A DNA stretch of 10,776 nucleotides from Candidatus Latescibacterota bacterium (GTDB lineage Bacteria; Latescibacterota; UBA2968; GCA-2709665). The stretch spans positions 1 to 10,776 of the forward strand of contig JASLMQ010000121.1 of assembly GCA_030746455.1 (NCBI GenBank), in the 5' to 3' direction. How positions within the stretch are numbered: the first letter of the stretch is position 1; each line of letters opens with the position of its first letter. The translations under genes and the position numbers were made by a program. Shown piece by piece: positions 1 to 7,088 of the stretch. The notes under the pieces are model-generated. The model was not told the DNA's origin and ran no database searches. It saw only the letters and a list, made by a program, of their open reading frames with translations.

Positions 1-109
1 ACTTCACCAGGCCACCGTGTCCGCCCTTTCGGTATCTGTAGAGCAGCGTTCGACACTTCGCACAGTGGATGGCGACCGTCCGGCGGTCGACCTTCTCTTC
101 GCGGGGCAT
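1..109 (-). CDS. Small CxxC zinc-ribbon-like protein, partial (C-terminus beyond left edge)
   Basis: Reading leftward from an ATG at 107-109, 36 codons stay open to the window edge. The peptide starts MPREEKVDRRTVAIHCAKCR and continues with a basic, Gly-rich stretch (LLYRYRKGGHGGLVK). The C-A-K-C pair at residues 16-19 followed by LLYRYRKGG is the look of the first half of a small zinc ribbon, with the second Cys pair expected just beyond the edge. The first base of the next codon is T, which would allow Cys. A good Shine-Dalgarno (AGAGGA, 116-121) sits 6 nt before the ATG, and the gap to the dctM stop is 18 bp, so it probably shares the transcript. Short zinc-ribbon proteins are often uncharacterised and may be metal- or nucleic-acid-binding. 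The role here is unknown. That this is a real gene is fairly likely; the zinc-ribbon call is tentative because only half is visible. Confidence 0.6.
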   Translation of the reverse strand, partial: MPREEKVDRRTVAIHCAKCRTLLYRYRKGGHGGLVK

Positions 110-115
110 CGAGGA

Positions 116-121
116 TCCTCT
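116..121 (-). promoter_or_regulatory. Ribosome binding site of the partial zinc-ribbon gene
   Basis: AGAGGA on the minus strand, 6 nt upstream of the ATG at 109. It is the main support for a real gene start so close to the window edge. Confidence 0.55.
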
Positions 122-127
122 GTCACC

Positions 128-1417
128 CTATGGCGCGTGGAGCCCTGCTTTCTGAGGCAGATACAGGACGAGGGCCGGCACGAGCGAGAGGACGATGAGC
201 ACGACGACATCCATCAGCACGTAGGGAACGGCCTGCCGGGCAACGCCGTCGACGTTCCCCTTGATGAGGTTGGCGGCGGTGAAGAGGTTGACGCCAACAG
301 GTGGCGTCGCCTGGCCAATGGCGAGGGCCGAGATGAATATAACGCCATACCAGAGCGGATCAATCTGAAAAGCGGCCAACACCGGGATGAGCAGGGGCAT
401 AATCAGATAGCAGATCGATATGGCATCGAGGACCATTCCAAGCGCGAGCAGCAGAAGGTTGACGAGAATGATCATCGTGACGGCGTTTGGGGCGATGGCG
501 ATGATGAACCTCGCAGCAGCATCGATCACGCCGATGACCGAGGCAGCCCATGTGAAGATGCCCGCGAAGACCACGATGAACATGATGACCGAGCTCGTTA
601 CGCTGGCGTCGACGAGGATGGACACGAAACCCCGCCACGACAGGGACCTGTAGACCACACCGGCGACGAACAGGCTGTAGAACACGGAGACGACGGCGGC
701 CTCCGTGGGTGTGAAGATCCCCGTGTAGATGCCGCCAAGGATGATGACCGGGGACAGCAGTGCCCAGATCGAATCTTTGAGCGCCGCGAGGATTTTCCTG
801 GAACTCCCCCGCGCCTCGATGCCCCGGTAACCGCGTGACCTCGATACCAGGTAGGCCACGAGGACGGTGCCGGCCCCGGTGAGAATACCCGGGACGATCC
901 CGGCGACGAAGAGGGCGCTGACCGACACGCTCGTGATGCTGCCATAGATGATGAAGGCGATGCTGGGCGGTATGATGATCGAGAGATCGGCCGAGTTCGC
1001 GATGGTGGCTCCGGCGAAGTCCCGGTCGTACCCGTGCCGGACCATGGGTGCGACGAGGATGAGGCCGACTGCAGCCGTCGTGGCCGGGCCAGAGCCGGAA
1101 AGCGCCCCCCAGAACATGCAGGTGAGCACAGCGACGATGGCAAGCCCGCCCACAGCTCGGCCGACGAGAAGCTCGAAGAACCGGGCGATGGTAGCTGCGA
1201 GTCCAGCGCGCTCCATGGTAACGCCGGCGAGCACGAAGAAGGGAATGGCGAGCAATGGGAAGGAGGCGATGCCCGTGGAGAAATTGATCCCGAGCATCCC
1301 GATGCCCAGATCGAACTGGTAGACGGTGATGATGGCCGCGATGCCCAGGGCGGTGCCGATGGGAATGCCCACGGCCATCAGGGCAAGGAACGATATGGAG
1401 ATGACGAGGATCTCCAT
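128..1417 (-). CDS. dctM: TRAP transporter large membrane subunit (DctM)
   Basis: 429 residues, the usual length for DctM, the large integral membrane subunit that moves substrate across the inner membrane in sodium-coupled TRAP transport. The protein is almost entirely hydrophobic helices. Family hallmarks are clear: GIPIGTALGIA near residues 18-27, SGSGPATTAAVG at 107-118, IIIPPSI at 147-153 followed by an AGIVPGIL segment, and GQATPPVGVN at 368-377. The sequence before IIIPPSI is ANSADLS rather than the commoner ASGTLG-type stretch, so it belongs to a less typical DctM subgroup. Its ATG (1415-1417) shares one base with the dctQ stop codon (TGATG), and GGAGG lies 9 nt upstream inside dctQ, which indicates translational coupling. 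The substrate is set mainly by DctP and is not known. Confidence 0.95.
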   Translation of the reverse strand: MEILVISISFLALMAVGIPIGTALGIAAIITVYQFDLGIGMLGINFSTGIASFPLLAIPFFVLAGVTMERAGLAATIARFFELLVGRAVGGLAIVAVLTCMFWGALSGSGPATTAAVGLILVAPMVRHGYDRDFAGATIANSADLSIIIPPSIAFIIYGSITSVSVSALFVAGIVPGILTGAGTVLVAYLVSRSRGYRGIEARGSSRKILAALKDSIWALLSPVIILGGIYTGIFTPTEAAVVSVFYSLFVAGVVYRSLSWRGFVSILVDASVTSSVIMFIVVFAGIFTWAASVIGVIDAAARFIIAIAPNAVTMIILVNLLLLALGMVLDAISICYLIMPLLIPVLAAFQIDPLWYGVIFISALAIGQATPPVGVNLFTAANLIKGNVDGVARQAVPYVLMDVVVLIVLSLVPALVLYLPQKAGLHAP

Positions 1418-1905
1418 CAGCCGCGGCCTCCGGGGTCGAGTTCACGAAGCTGAGCGGTCGCGTGTCGGAAAATGCCCTGGAAGACGAAGACCGAAAACAC
1501 GGGCACCCCGACGTAGTAGATCCAGACGGGTATACCGAGCGCGGCCGAGGACGCGCCAAAGACGGCGAGCTCGTCGTATATGGCCTGAATCGTGAAAAGG
1601 TCGACCAGGACGAACAGGAAGGCGCTGAGCAAGGCGCTCAGGACCACGGCCCACCTCTTGTACCTGTCGGGGAAGGTGTTGTAGAGCGTGACCATACCGA
1701 GCTGCCCGCCGCGCTCGAAGGCGATGCCCGAGCCGATCACGGTGATCCAGACGAAGAGATTGATGGTGATCTCTTCGGTTGCGGCAAAGGAGAAGTGGAA
1801 GAGGTAGCGGCTGACCACGTTGAGGAAGGCAATGGCCGCCATCGCGAACAGGAGAATGGCGACGATCCAGTGGTCGATGCGGATGGGGCGTTGGGGTTGG
1901 TTCAC
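1417..1905 (-). CDS. dctQ: TRAP transporter small membrane subunit (DctQ)
   Basis: 162 residues with four predicted membrane helices, as in the DctQ family, the small subunit that pairs with DctM. Recognisable marks are NVVSRYLFHFSFAATEEI in the loop after helix 1 (from about residue 29), FERGGQLGM between helices 2 and 3, and the late LGIPVWIYYVGVPVFS segment. The start is GTG (1903-1905), with AAGGTAG about 9 nt upstream. The next Met in frame falls inside helix 1, so GTG is the better start. The stop overlaps the dctM start by one base. It is separated from dctP by 292 bp holding a structured repeat, the longest gap in the window. Confidence 0.92.
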   Translation of the reverse strand: MNQPQRPIRIDHWIVAILLFAMAAIAFLNVVSRYLFHFSFAATEEITINLFVWITVIGSGIAFERGGQLGMVTLYNTFPDRYKRWAVVLSALLSAFLFVLVDLFTIQAIYDELAVFGASSAALGIPVWIYYVGVPVFSVFVFQGIFRHATAQLRELDPGGRG

Positions 1906-1970
1906 GGTTCGCGACTACCTTGAAGGGAGGGGCACGCTTCGGTCTTGGCAGCAGGCCCTGAAGAGGTGAG

Positions 1971-2092
1971 GCAGCCTTCAGCGTTCAGCTGTCAGCCGAA
2001 CCAGAAATGCGTGCGCCAGAAGGTGACTTCCATACAGGCGCGCGATGGTGCGCCACGCGCCGGTTCCGGCTGAATGCTGATAGCTGATAGCT
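1971..2092. repeat. Heptad-built imperfect palindrome (MITE/REP-like element) between dctP and dctQ
   Basis: The left arm (1971-2002) is a run of heptads beginning GCAGCCT, then TCAGCGT, TCAGCTG and TCAGCCG, then AACC. The right arm (2062-2092), read on the minus strand, gives AGCTA, TCAGCTA, TCAGCAT, TCAGCCG and GAACC. Over 1978-2002 versus 2062-2087 the arms agree at 21 of 26 aligned columns. All four mismatches fall in the last two bases of heptads, plus one 1-base gap. The pairing continues inward through GCGTG-CGC (from 2009) against GCGTGGCGC (from 2059 on the minus strand). The centre also holds a direct repeat of GTGCGCCA (2011-2018 and 2048-2055). There is no coding content. It looks like a mobile or REP-type repeat and, transcribed within the operon, would fold into a long hairpin. 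Confidence 0.7.
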
Positions 2093-2197
2093 ACCTTGCC
2101 TTCACCTGGAACTCAAGATACTTCTGGGCCTCTATCTAGATGGGAGGAGGCCTGGGCTCTGTCTGAGAGTGAACAGCTCCGAGTTACGAGGACGCAC

Positions 2198-3283
2198 CTA
2201 CAAGTCCATATCGCGGAGGGCCTTGTGGTAGACGTCCTCGCCGATGCGCGGGATCCACTCGTCGTACACGGGCTGGACGATCTTCCTGAAGGCGGTTCGG
2301 GCCTCCTCGGACAGGGTGGTAACCGCCACCCCTTTGCCCTCCATGTGTGCAATGGGGTCGGGGATCTCAATGTCGTGGCCGAACTCCTCCCTGAGAACCC
2401 TCAGCGACTTTTCGCCGTCAAGCCCCGCGCGACAGAGGGCCTTCTCGAACCGTGCCGACTCCTCGGCGGATTCGAGGATCGCGCGCTGGACGTCTGCGGG
2501 GAAGGCCTTCCACTGCGTCTTTCCCCAGTAGACGATGACAGGGTCCACCACGTAGTTCCACAGTGTGGCGTAGCGATGGTACTGCCAGATCTGCGCCGGC
2601 AGAAGGATGCCTACCGGGTTCTCCTGGCCGTCGACGACCCCCTGCTGGAATGCGGTCTGGGCGTCTCCCCAGTTCATGTTGACCGGATCGGCTCCTAGCC
2701 GCCTGAAGGTATCCACGAAGATCGGACTGCCGACCACGCGGACCCTGAGCCCAACCAGGTCCTCCGGGGCACTGATCGCCTGCTTCCCGTTGGTGATCTG
2801 CCTGAACCCGTTCTCCGCCCACGCGAGGCCGACCAAGCCCTTCCTGTCCATTGCCGCGAAGATCGCCTTCCCGGTTTCGCCGCTCTCGAGCCTGTCGAGG
2901 TTTTCGAAGGTGTTGACGAAGAAGGGGAGCGAGAAGATGTTCATCTCCGGGATCACGGGGGAGCTGTTGATGGTGGACTCGTATGCGCAGTCGATCACCC
3001 CTCTGGCCACCATCTGAGGCGACTTGAGCTGAGCGCCCTTGAGGAGCGCACTGCCGAAGTAGGGGGTGATGTTGATCCGCCCGTCCGTCTTCTTCCGCAC
3101 CAGATCCGCGAAACGGGTGGCTCCCATCCCCCAGTAGTAGTTCGGGCCCACGTTGACGGTCATCTTGTACTCCTTCTTGAGCGGACCGGCATCGCGACAC
3201 GAGGGCAGGAACCAGACGGCGGCGAGCGCGAGGGCGACGAAGAAGGCTATATGCTGCCGTGATGGACGATACGGTTTTGACAT
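2198..3283 (-). CDS. dctP: TRAP transporter substrate-binding lipoprotein (DctP)
   Basis: 361 residues from an ATG at 3281-3283. An upstream in-frame extension exists but runs back into the sulfatase gene, and GGAAAGGA 7 nt before this ATG fixes the start. The N-terminus is basic (SKPYRPSRQH), then hydrophobic, ending in L-P-S-C with Cys29, a plausible if imperfect lipobox. A membrane-anchored lipoprotein is therefore likely rather than a free periplasmic protein. DctP family signs are GFRQITNGK (159-167), the GLRVRV strand with Arg182, the position that usually salt-bridges a substrate carboxylate, SPIFVDTFRRLGADPV (186-201), and QQGVVDGQENP (213-223). It captures the substrate outside the inner membrane and delivers it to DctQM. 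It starts 26 bp after the sulfatase stop, tying uptake to desulfation. The ligand is unknown. Confidence 0.93.
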   Translation of the reverse strand: MSKPYRPSRQHIAFFVALALAAVWFLPSCRDAGPLKKEYKMTVNVGPNYYWGMGATRFADLVRKKTDGRINITPYFGSALLKGAQLKSPQMVARGVIDCAYESTINSSPVIPEMNIFSLPFFVNTFENLDRLESGETGKAIFAAMDRKGLVGLAWAENGFRQITNGKQAISAPEDLVGLRVRVVGSPIFVDTFRRLGADPVNMNWGDAQTAFQQGVVDGQENPVGILLPAQIWQYHRYATLWNYVVDPVIVYWGKTQWKAFPADVQRAILESAEESARFEKALCRAGLDGEKSLRVLREEFGHDIEIPDPIAHMEGKGVAVTTLSEEARTAFRKIVQPVYDEWIPRIGEDVYHKALRDMDL

Positions 3284-3290
3284 CTGAGGG

Positions 3291-3298
3291 TCCTTTCC
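3291..3298 (-). promoter_or_regulatory. Ribosome binding site fixing the dctP start
   Basis: GGAAAGGA on the minus strand, 7 nt upstream of the ATG at 3283. It decides between this start and a much longer in-frame extension to 3805 that overlaps the sulfatase and encodes no recognisable protein. Confidence 0.65.
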
Positions 3299-3309
3299 GG
3301 GCGCAGGTG

Positions 3310-5046
3310 CTACTCGAGGCGTTCGACGTAGACGTAGTAGGCGCCCTGGGTCTCGCCGTCTTCGGCATCGAACCAGGCTTCGAGCTCGGTGACCCCGGTC
3401 TCTTCGAGCTCGAGGTGAAAGGTCGTCCGCGCTGCGCCGCATTCGACGGGGCAGGTCTCTTCGCGGCCGAAGAGGGACAGCCGGGCACGCGACGGATGGA
3501 TGGAACGACATGCGATGGGTGTGCCGCCGTAGGGGGCGAGGTCTGCCGCATCCTCTCGGGAGAGGGAGGCCCCGATGGAGAGCCCAAGCTCCTCGGGCCA
3601 TCGACGCAGAGAGACGCTGTATTTCCCTGTGCGCTCCACATCGACGGTCCACCGGCCGGTGCTTCTCTGGGCCGTGGCGATGTGGACCTGGTTCCAGGCG
3701 ACATCGCCCATCACGTCCATCGCGTCCAGTCGCGTGGGATTCTCGGCGTCGTTCCCCAAGCTGATCGGGCAGTAGCGGTTGAGCTGAGGAGATATCTCGT
3801 CCCACCAGGCCTCGTGGGCGTCTCTGAGGCGCGAGACCACTTCGGGATGGAGGTCCGAAACGTCGTTCTCCTGCCCGGGATCGGTAACGATGTCGTAGAG
3901 CTCCTCACCACCGACCAGTCTCCATCGTTGAGTGATGACGGCGTTCTCCCATTTCTCGGGGATCTCGGTGCTCTGGCGGTTCTGGACGAAGATGGTGCGG
4001 TCCGGAAGGGTCTGCGGCTGGCCCCTGAGGAGCGGAGCTACGCTGAGGCCGTCAAACCCGACGCCTTCGGGGGGGGCGAGCCCGAACAGGTCGATGAAGG
4101 TGGGCACGAGGTCCATGTGCGTGACCAGATCGCTGACATCTCTGCCTCCCTCAATGCCGGCTGCGGGCCAGCGGACCATGAAGGGCACGCGGTGTCCGCC
4201 GTCGTAGAACGACCCCTTGATGCCGCGCATGCCGGCATTGAAGCCCTTGCCGGAGGTGGGCCGCCAGCCGCCCGAGGAGCCGTTGTCGGTCATGAAGATC
4301 AGCAGCGTGTCGTCCCGGAGGCCCAGCTCCGCCAGCCGGGCCTCGAGCCGACCCATGTTCTCGTCGATGTTGGTGATCATCCCGTAGAAGGCCGGCTCCG
4401 GGATGTCGTCGATGGCCCCGTAGGGCGCCTTGTAGCGATCTTCGACGAGATACGGCGAGTGGGGGGCATTGGTAGCCAGGTAGCAGAAGAAGGGCCGATC
4501 GCGGTTGGACTCGATGAACCGCATGGCCTCATCGAACCAGATGTCGGTGCAGTAGCCCGTGTGGGGGACGGGCGAGCCATTGTGGAAGTAGGTGTCGTTG
4601 AAGTAGTTGTTGCCCCAGAAGTCCGGTGTTTGCCCCACGCCTCCGCCGCGGTGGGCCACAACGGACTGGAAGCCGCGATCCTGAGGACGGTAGGGATAGT
4701 TGTCGCCGAGGTGCCACTTGCCGAACATGCCGGTGGCGTAACCGCTGTTCTCGAACACGTTCGCCAGGGTCACCTCGTCACGGCGGAGGATCGATCTGCC
4801 CCAGCACGTGGCCCACGCGCCATTCCTCAGCGGATTGTGGCCGGTCATCAGGGCGCCGCGCGTGGGCGTGCACAGGGGCGACACGTGGAAGTCCGTGAAG
4901 CGCACCGATTCCCCGTGGAAGCGGTCGATGCACGGGGTCTGGATCCACGGGTTCCCGGTGCACCCCAGATCGCCATAGCCCTGGTCGTCGGTGAGGACCA
5001 GGACGACGTTGGGCGGCCTGCTCGTCGAGGTCGTGCGTGATGCCAT
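3310..5046 (-). CDS. Cys-type arylsulfatase (S1 family) with C-terminal beta-rich extension
   Basis: 578 residues; hydrolyses a sulfate ester. VLVLTDDQGYGDLG gives the first metal ligands (Asp20, Asp21). CTPTRGALMTG (59-69) is the sulfatase signature, whose Cys59 is converted to formylglycine by an FGE-type or radical enzyme not present in this window. GKWHLG (109-114), NAPHSPY with His196, and TDNG (253-256) complete the active site. The N-terminus (MASRTTSTSRPPN) runs directly into the first core strand with no signal peptide, so it is probably cytosolic. Residues about 448-578 form an extra domain with alternating strands (WTVDVERTGKYSVSLRRWP onward), also known at the end of some bacterial arylsulfatases and possibly carbohydrate-related. 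AGAGGAG lies 5 nt before the ATG. It sits 25 bp after the methyltransferase and 26 bp before dctP. Substrate not determinable. Confidence 0.95.
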   Translation of the reverse strand: MASRTTSTSRPPNVVLVLTDDQGYGDLGCTGNPWIQTPCIDRFHGESVRFTDFHVSPLCTPTRGALMTGHNPLRNGAWATCWGRSILRRDEVTLANVFENSGYATGMFGKWHLGDNYPYRPQDRGFQSVVAHRGGGVGQTPDFWGNNYFNDTYFHNGSPVPHTGYCTDIWFDEAMRFIESNRDRPFFCYLATNAPHSPYLVEDRYKAPYGAIDDIPEPAFYGMITNIDENMGRLEARLAELGLRDDTLLIFMTDNGSSGGWRPTSGKGFNAGMRGIKGSFYDGGHRVPFMVRWPAAGIEGGRDVSDLVTHMDLVPTFIDLFGLAPPEGVGFDGLSVAPLLRGQPQTLPDRTIFVQNRQSTEIPEKWENAVITQRWRLVGGEELYDIVTDPGQENDVSDLHPEVVSRLRDAHEAWWDEISPQLNRYCPISLGNDAENPTRLDAMDVMGDVAWNQVHIATAQRSTGRWTVDVERTGKYSVSLRRWPEELGLSIGASLSREDAADLAPYGGTPIACRSIHPSRARLSLFGREETCPVECGAARTTFHLELEETGVTELEAWFDAEDGETQGAYYVYVERLE

Positions 5047-5051
5047 GTCTA

Positions 5052-5058
5052 CTCCTCT
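5052..5058 (-). promoter_or_regulatory. Strong ribosome binding site of the arylsulfatase gene
   Basis: AGAGGAG on the minus strand, 5 nt before the ATG at 5046. It lies in the 25-bp gap after the methyltransferase stop, and is one of the closest matches to the consensus in the window. Confidence 0.6.
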
Positions 5059-5071
5059 GGTGTGCGGCGAG

Positions 5072-5992
5072 CTACTGGCCCGGGCTTCTGAAGACCCATT
5101 GATGGAACAGGTGCCAGTCGTCGGTGAACCGATGGCTGATCAGCTGAGCACCTGCGCGCTCCAGCGTTGTCCTCCACCTGGGCGTATCCAGCTCGTAGAC
5201 GTCCCGATCGGCGCGAGAGCAGGTCCCCGCGCGTTCCACCTGGTCCAGACACCAGTGGAGGAGCACGGCCTTCAGTCGGCGCCGGAGCGACGGATCGAGG
5301 TCGGCGGACTCGAGCGCCTGCGCGACGGCCAGCCCCGCGCGGGTCACGTAGGAGTCGATCAGTCGGTCGATGAGTATCGGACCGTCGGGGGGCAGGTCGA
5401 TCTCGGTGTAGACGTCGGACTCGTTGAGAATGCAGATGCCGTCCTGCGGCTGTATGGATGCCAGGATCCGCTGCAGGATCTCGTGCTTGCCCGGACCCGT
5501 GAGCCCATACGCATAGCGCTGCTCGGCATCCAGACCCGCGACGTGATGGAGCATCAGGCTGCAGACCACAACGTCCCCGCCTGGCATCTCGGCCTGCTCG
5601 ACCGGGGTGACCCGGGAATGGAACTCGATCCCCTCGGGCAACCGTGTGGCGACGGCCCGGTGGGCGTCCTGGACGGGATCGATCAGGGTGAAGCTGCCGC
5701 GCGCCTCCGGCCCGAAGAAGCCGCCCCAAAGTGCCCCGTTGCCTCCCCCGATCTCGACGATGTGGCAATCCCTTCTCGAATCGAGGAATGGGCGGAGCAC
5801 ACCGTGGTTGGCCGCGTAGAGACTCAACATGGGGGGCGTTTGCGACCAGGCGTCATAGAGGCTTTCGCGTCCAAAGGCCGTGTTCCAATCCTCAGGGGAT
5901 TCATCCCGATTCGACTCGCAGAGCTCGTCGAGGGCCGCTCTACGTTTCGATCGAGGCAGGGCGACGACAGCGGTCAGGGCATCCAACCACAT
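5072..5992 (-). CDS. Class I SAM-dependent methyltransferase, substrate unknown
   Basis: 306 residues. The Rossmann-type SAM fold is visible as motif I VEIGGGNGALW (79-89), an acidic residue ending strand 2 (TLIDP, Asp105) and a motif-IV-like stretch DVVVCSLMLHHV (140-151), typical of small-molecule methyltransferases such as the Methyltransf_25/23 type. About 75 residues before motif I are helical (including SLYAANHGVLRPFL) and may cap the active site. The region after residue 200 is largely alpha-helical with several Cys residues but no clear metal motif. I do not recognise a specific family. AAGGAG lies 10 nt upstream of the ATG, and the gaps are 35 bp to the glycosyltransferase-like gene and 25 bp to the sulfatase, so it belongs to the same unit. 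It could modify the imported compound or a sugar product. An acceptor cannot be named. Confidence 0.85.
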   Translation of the reverse strand: MWLDALTAVVALPRSKRRAALDELCESNRDESPEDWNTAFGRESLYDAWSQTPPMLSLYAANHGVLRPFLDSRRDCHIVEIGGGNGALWGGFFGPEARGSFTLIDPVQDAHRAVATRLPEGIEFHSRVTPVEQAEMPGGDVVVCSLMLHHVAGLDAEQRYAYGLTGPGKHEILQRILASIQPQDGICILNESDVYTEIDLPPDGPILIDRLIDSYVTRAGLAVAQALESADLDPSLRRRLKAVLLHWCLDQVERAGTCSRADRDVYELDTPRWRTTLERAGAQLISHRFTDDWHLFHQWVFRSPGQ

Positions 5993-6027
5993 TGGGGCGC
6001 GACTCCTTGCACGTTCAGGTGGGCCTG

Positions 6028-7065
6028 TCAGACAAACAGCGGATGAAACACGGGGCCTGCATCGAACGGGCCATCGTCCTGGAGCGATGCGATCACTCGC
6101 TCGCGAATGCGCTCCAGCTCCTCCTTACCTTCGGGAGCCAATGTGCCGAGCAGGAGCCGCGGGATGTGGTTGCCCATCCACTGGACCACGAAGGGCGATG
6201 GAATGGACAGCCGCCTGCAGGGCCAGATGATCTTGTCGGCGGCGAGCTCGATCCGGTTGAGCTGACCAAAGGTCGAGATCGGCTGCTCGTTGAAGGTGGT
6301 CCGGTTGACGACGCCAAGATAGGCGCCGTCCTCCATCGCCTCGACGGCCATCACGGCCTCACCGGCGTGGCGATAGTAGCAGACGTCGGAGGTCCCCATC
6401 GTCCGCTGTTCGCTGTGGAACACCGCCTCCGCCGTTTGGGAGCTGAACAGCTTGTATCCGGAATGAAAGTCCGGGAACTCCTCCTGAATGAAGGCGTACT
6501 CCATGCGCAGCGGCTCTTGCTTCACCGCCGCATTGTAGGTCAGGGCGTCGAGCAACACGCGGTCGCAAAGCTCTTCGATCTCGCCGCGGGGCAAGCCCAT
6601 CGGCCGATGGCGGGAGATCCGCCTGCCCAGGACCAGGATCCGATCGGTCGAGAGCGTCTGAGAGATGTGGTTCGCCGCCCTGACGAGGTTGAGGAGCTCG
6701 TTGGCGAAGTGGTCGCCATCCTGATCGACGACAGCGAGGTAGTCGAGTGATCCACGGGCGGGGAGGTGGCGCATGCCGTGGGTGACGGTCTGGAGCTTGC
6801 CCAGGTTTCGGTCGCTGACGCTCGTCGAGATGCCGGCCTCCCGAGCGAGGCAAGCTACAACGTCCGCGCCGAAGGCCTCGCCGTCCACGGTCAGGCAGAC
6901 GGTTGAGGGATCGTCGACCAGCGCGCAGTAGGCGGCCACGGTGTCGCGAAGAAGCGATTCACCGACCGTCCTGTCGACGGTGTCCGGGAGGTAGACGGGA
7001 ATCACAACACCCATGCGGCGCCGCAGGAGGTCCGCCGCCGGCCCAACCAGGGACTTCGCATCCAT
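6028..7065 (-). CDS. Putative GT-A fold (GT2-like) glycosyltransferase
   Basis: 345 residues from the ATG at 7063-7065. A longer in-frame extension overlaps the sulfatase and is rejected. The first strand MGVVIPVY (18-25) resembles the opening strand of family 2 glycosyltransferases. RNLGKLQTVTHGM (86-98) resembles the segment that contacts the nucleotide-sugar. VVDQDGDH (112-119) supplies a DxD-type metal motif, and DFHSGYKLF (199-207) resembles the acceptor-side D..SGyk segment. No membrane segment or signal peptide is seen, so it should be cytosolic. Length and motifs fit a single-domain transferase. The Shine-Dalgarno is weak, and with only 23 bp to the preceding sulfatase stop, translation probably depends on coupling. 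It could instead be a nucleotidyl- or sugar-phosphate transferase of the same fold. The family assignment is an inference from motifs, and donor and acceptor are unknown. Confidence 0.65.
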   Translation of the reverse strand: MDAKSLVGPAADLLRRRMGVVIPVYLPDTVDRTVGESLLRDTVAAYCALVDDPSTVCLTVDGEAFGADVVACLAREAGISTSVSDRNLGKLQTVTHGMRHLPARGSLDYLAVVDQDGDHFANELLNLVRAANHISQTLSTDRILVLGRRISRHRPMGLPRGEIEELCDRVLLDALTYNAAVKQEPLRMEYAFIQEEFPDFHSGYKLFSSQTAEAVFHSEQRTMGTSDVCYYRHAGEAVMAVEAMEDGAYLGVVNRTTFNEQPISTFGQLNRIELAADKIIWPCRRLSIPSPFVVQWMGNHIPRLLLGTLAPEGKEELERIRERVIASLQDDGPFDAGPVFHPLFV

Positions 7066-7088
7066 AGGACAATCCAGATATGCCGAGG

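Noticed and set aside
17..838. 273-codon plus-strand frame opposite dctM
   Set aside because: His/Asp/Glu/Arg-rich product typical of the reverse complement of a membrane-protein gene. The opposite strand is unmistakable DctM.
1906..1970. Possible small gene or promoter just before dctQ
   Set aside because: No open frame with a plausible start and no promoter-like boxes; only a modest Shine-Dalgarno for the GTG start of dctQ.
2127..2152. Inverted repeat GGCCTC/GAGGCC with a 14-base loop downstream of the dctP stop, as a possible terminator
   Set aside because: Only six base pairs and no following U-rich run on the minus strand, so it does not qualify as a rho-independent terminator.
3284..3805. 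In-frame N-terminal extension of dctP
   Set aside because: Arg/Pro-rich nonsense overlapping the 3' end of the sulfatase. The lipoprotein signal and ribosome binding site place the start at 3283.
3259..5040. 593-codon open frame on the plus strand opposite the arylsulfatase
   Set aside because: It is an antisense shadow of a GC-rich gene: low-complexity Val/Gly/Asp/Glu-rich product, no recognisable motif, and the minus-strand frame has a full sulfatase active site.
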